From assembly GCA_045538895.1 (NCBI GenBank), contig JAZQEH010000003.1, forward strand, positions 1 through 16,403: 16,403 nt of DNA, written 5' to 3'. The notes below the pieces were generated by a model. That model was not told where the DNA came from. It was given only the letters and a program-made list of their open reading frames with translations, and searched no databases. Within the stretch, counting starts at the first letter, position 1, and each line of letters begins with the position of its first letter. This document shows positions 14,869 to 16,403 of this stretch, piece after piece. Made by a program: the position numbers and the translations under genes. The stretch comes from UMGS902 sp045538895 (GTDB lineage: Bacteria > Bacillota > Clostridia > Oscillospirales > CAG-272).

Positions 14869-15423
14869 TTAGATAGACATGATCTCCTTGGTCTTTTCTG
14901 CACCGATTGCATCAATGTCCTTGATAAACTTGTCGGTGAGGTCCTGAATCTTCTTGTCGCTGATCTTAACGTCGTCCTCGGTAAGTTCACCGTTTTTCTT
15001 GAGTTCCTTAACCTTATCGTTAGCATCACGGCGAAGATTACGGATAGCAACCTTTGCTTCTTCACAGAGCTTGGAAACCTGCTTTGCAAGTTCCTTTCTG
15101 CGTTCCTCGGTAGGCTGGAGGAATGCAAGGCGGATCACCTTACCGTCACTCTGAGGAGTAATGCCGACATCGGAAGCGAGAATTGCCTTTTCGATATCCT
15201 TAAGAGTAGTGCTGTCCCAAGGAGCAATTACAAGAGTACGGGGGTCGGGAGTCTGGATAGCAGCCATCTGTGCAATGGGGGTGGGAGTGCCATAGTAGTC
15301 AACGTTTACACGTGAAAGCACCTCGGGGTTAGCCTTACCTGCACGAACGGTGGCGAGATTCTGGCGAAGAGAATCAATGGTTTTGCCCATCTTGCCTTCA
15401 AATTCTTTAGTATCAAAGCTCAT
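14869..15423 (-). CDS. frr: Ribosome recycling factor
   Basis: RRF works with EF-G to split post-termination ribosomes. The 184-residue length matches the family (about 185). The conserved TVRAGKANP (25-33) and YYGTPTPI (43-50) strings are present, as is PQSDGKVIRLAFLQPTEERRKEL (90-112), part of the three-helix/beta domain, and RNLRRDAND (128-136). The start ATG at 15423 has AAGGA eight bases upstream; an in-frame TTG at 15441 would overlap that site. pyrH ends 21 bases before it, and the pyrH-frr pair is conserved across bacteria. Confidence 0.96.
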   Translation of the reverse strand: MSFDTKEFEGKMGKTIDSLRQNLATVRAGKANPEVLSRVNVDYYGTPTPIAQMAAIQTPDPRTLVIAPWDSTTLKDIEKAILASDVGITPQSDGKVIRLAFLQPTEERRKELAKQVSKLCEEAKVAIRNLRRDANDKVKELKKNGELTEDDVKISDKKIQDLTDKFIKDIDAIGAEKTKEIMSI

Positions 15424-15444
15424 AACATTAAATCCTTTCAATAA

Positions 15445-16161
15445 TTATTTTACGATTGTTCCGATTTCCTCACCCATAACGGCACGGTAAATGTTATCGG
15501 GATCGTCAAGACCGAAAACAAGAATCGGAATATTATTATCCATACAGAAAGAGGTTGCCGTGGAGTCCATAGCAGCAAGACCGCGTGAAAGAATCTCCTG
15601 ATATGTAATCTCGCTTATCTTGGTTGCAGTTGCGTCCTTTTTGGGATCGGCGGTATAAACACCGTCAATATTCTTTGCAAGGAGAACTACGTCTGCACCG
15701 ATTTCAGCAGCACGAAGCACTGCCGCAGTATCGGTTGAAAAATACGGTGAGCCGAGACCGCAACCGAAAATGGTTACACGTCCCTTTTCGAGATGACGGA
15801 CTGCACGGTTGCGAATGTAAGGCTCTGCCATTGCATTCATCTCAATCGCAGTCATTACCCTTGTGGATACGCCTGCACGCTCAAATGCATCCTGAAGTGC
15901 AAGCGAGTTGATAACGGTTGCAAGCATGCCCATGTGGTCGGCACGTACTCTGTCCATGTTGACACCCTGACGGCCTCTCCAGATGTTGCCTGCACCGACT
16001 ACAACGCCGATCTCAACACCGATATCACTGCACTTTTTAACTACCTTTGCAATTTCATCAATAAATCCGTGATTGTAAATGCCCTCTGAGTCTCTTGCAA
16101 GTGCTTCACCCGAAAGTTTTAAAAGCACACGCTTGAATTTAGGCTGTTTCTCTGCTGCCAT
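15445..16161 (-). CDS. pyrH: Uridylate kinase (UMP kinase)
   Basis: PyrH phosphorylates UMP to UDP in pyrimidine nucleotide synthesis. The 238-residue amino-acid-kinase-fold protein has KLSGEAL (15-21), GAGNIWRG (57-64), the UMP-loop string GCGLGSPYFSTDTAA (133-147) and the nucleotide-binding DGVYTADPK (166-174). The length is standard. AGAGGGA lies upstream of the ATG. It is the first gene of the operon here, with its own promoter; rpsB and tsf, which often precede it, are not within the ~240 bases available to the right. Confidence 0.96.
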   Translation of the reverse strand: MAAEKQPKFKRVLLKLSGEALARDSEGIYNHGFIDEIAKVVKKCSDIGVEIGVVVGAGNIWRGRQGVNMDRVRADHMGMLATVINSLALQDAFERAGVSTRVMTAIEMNAMAEPYIRNRAVRHLEKGRVTIFGCGLGSPYFSTDTAAVLRAAEIGADVVLLAKNIDGVYTADPKKDATATKISEITYQEILSRGLAAMDSTATSFCMDNNIPILVFGLDDPDNIYRAVMGEEIGTIVK

Positions 16162-16200
16162 ACAAGTCCCTCTCTGTTTGTAACAGTATTTTCTTCCTAT

Positions 16201-16229
16201 ATTCTATACGATTTTTGTCAGTTTGTAAA
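16201..16229 (-). promoter_or_regulatory. Promoter of the pyrH-rseP operon
   Basis: On the minus strand TTTACA (16224-16229) and TAGAAT (16201-16206) are spaced by exactly 17 bases, each one base off consensus. The leader to the pyrH ATG is about 35 bases. Confidence 0.7.
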
Positions 16230-16232
16230 CTG
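16219..16232. promoter_or_regulatory. Inverted repeat over the pyrH -35 box
   Basis: CAGTTT-GT-AAACTG is a perfect six-base inverted repeat around two bases that covers the whole -35 hexamer of the pyrH promoter. The position fits an operator, but no regulator can be assigned. Confidence 0.35.
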
Positions 16233-16288
16233 TTTTTTGAAAAAATATAGTTAAGAGAGGTAAATTAATGTTTAGTTTAGTAACGAAG

Positions 16289-16394
16289 CCCCTCATCCGT
16301 CGACGTGCGTCGACACCTTCCCCCGAGGGGGAAGGCTCATTAACAAAGGCTTCCCCCTTGGGGGAGGCTCCCGCGATGAGCGGGTGGTGAGGGG
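16289..16394. repeat. Palindromic repeat element 3 (two tail-to-tail half-units)
   Basis: The outer arms CCCCTCA (16289-16295) and TGAGGGG (16388-16394) are inverted. Inside, in order, are hairpins GTCGACG-TG-CGTCGAC (16299-16314), CCTTCCCCC-GA-GGGGGAAGG (16316-16335), a CTTCCCCC-TT-GGGGGAGG fold (about 16350-16367) and CCCGC-GATGA-GCGGG. The segment ending GGCTCATTAACA matches, apart from stem changes, the right half of the element at 8922-9055. It has no coding capacity and may extend or recur beyond the window edge. Confidence 0.75.
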
Positions 16395-16403
16395 TAGCCG
16401 CAT

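Noticed and set aside
16289..16403. CRISPR array at the right edge
   Set aside because: The repeated strings are hairpin arms of inverted units, not direct repeats with regular unique spacers, and no cas gene is present.

Overview
The window looks like a chromosomal segment of a Gram-positive, moderately low-GC Clostridia-type bacterium, plausibly a gut Oscillospirales/Ruminococcaceae-like lineage. This rests on the gene order pyrH-frr-uppS-cdsA-dxr-rseP followed by ispG, AAGGAG-type ribosome binding sites, a dockerin-bearing secreted enzyme, and GC-rich palindromic repeats between genes. The lineage is inferred; no marker gene here fixes the genus.

Right half (about 16.2 kb down to 9.1 kb, all minus strand): a housekeeping operon starts at a promoter near 16.2 kb. 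It runs pyrH (UMP kinase), frr (ribosome recycling factor), uppS (undecaprenyl diphosphate synthase), cdsA (CDP-diacylglycerol synthase), dxr (first committed MEP-pathway enzyme) and rseP (site-2 membrane protease). Spacing is 0-53 nt, with stop codons or ribosome binding sites embedded in the preceding gene. ispG, a late MEP-pathway enzyme, follows but is separated from rseP by a palindromic repeat and a small lipoprotein gene. Dxr and IspG help make isoprenoid precursors, UppS turns them into the cell-wall lipid carrier, CdsA makes phospholipid precursors, and RseP acts in the same membrane.

Centre (about 9.1 to 4.5 kb): two divergently transcribed exported metallophosphoesterases share a 180-bp promoter region. 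The plus-strand gene encodes a membrane-anchored 5'-nucleotidase-type protein. The minus-strand gene encodes a 776-residue protein with a signal peptide, two lectin-like beta-sandwich regions, a calcineurin-like phosphoesterase and a C-terminal dockerin.

Left (about 4.5 kb to 0.8 kb, minus strand): a compact four-gene operon encodes two TIM-barrel sugar isomerase/epimerase-like proteins, a Gfo/Idh/MocA oxidoreductase and a DMT-type membrane transporter. It looks like a small sugar, inositol or 3-keto-sugar module. Its promoter carries a 14-bp palindrome over the -35 and a second inverted repeat that puts the ribosome binding site in a loop. At the left edge is a truncated regulator with an XRE-type helix-turn-helix and a four-cysteine zinc-ribbon-like segment, with its own promoter.

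Three intergenic palindromic elements are present. Two (about 8.92-9.06 kb and 16.29-16.39 kb) appear to be built from the same ~55-bp half-unit arranged in opposite ways, with paired changes in one stem. The third (about 10.96-11.04 kb) is a different family. No tRNA, rRNA, CRISPR array, integrase or transposase gene was seen. No intergenic stretch exceeds 300 bases. The best candidates for something not yet described are the four-gene sugar module with its double-palindrome leader and the modular palindromic repeat family; neither is proven novel.
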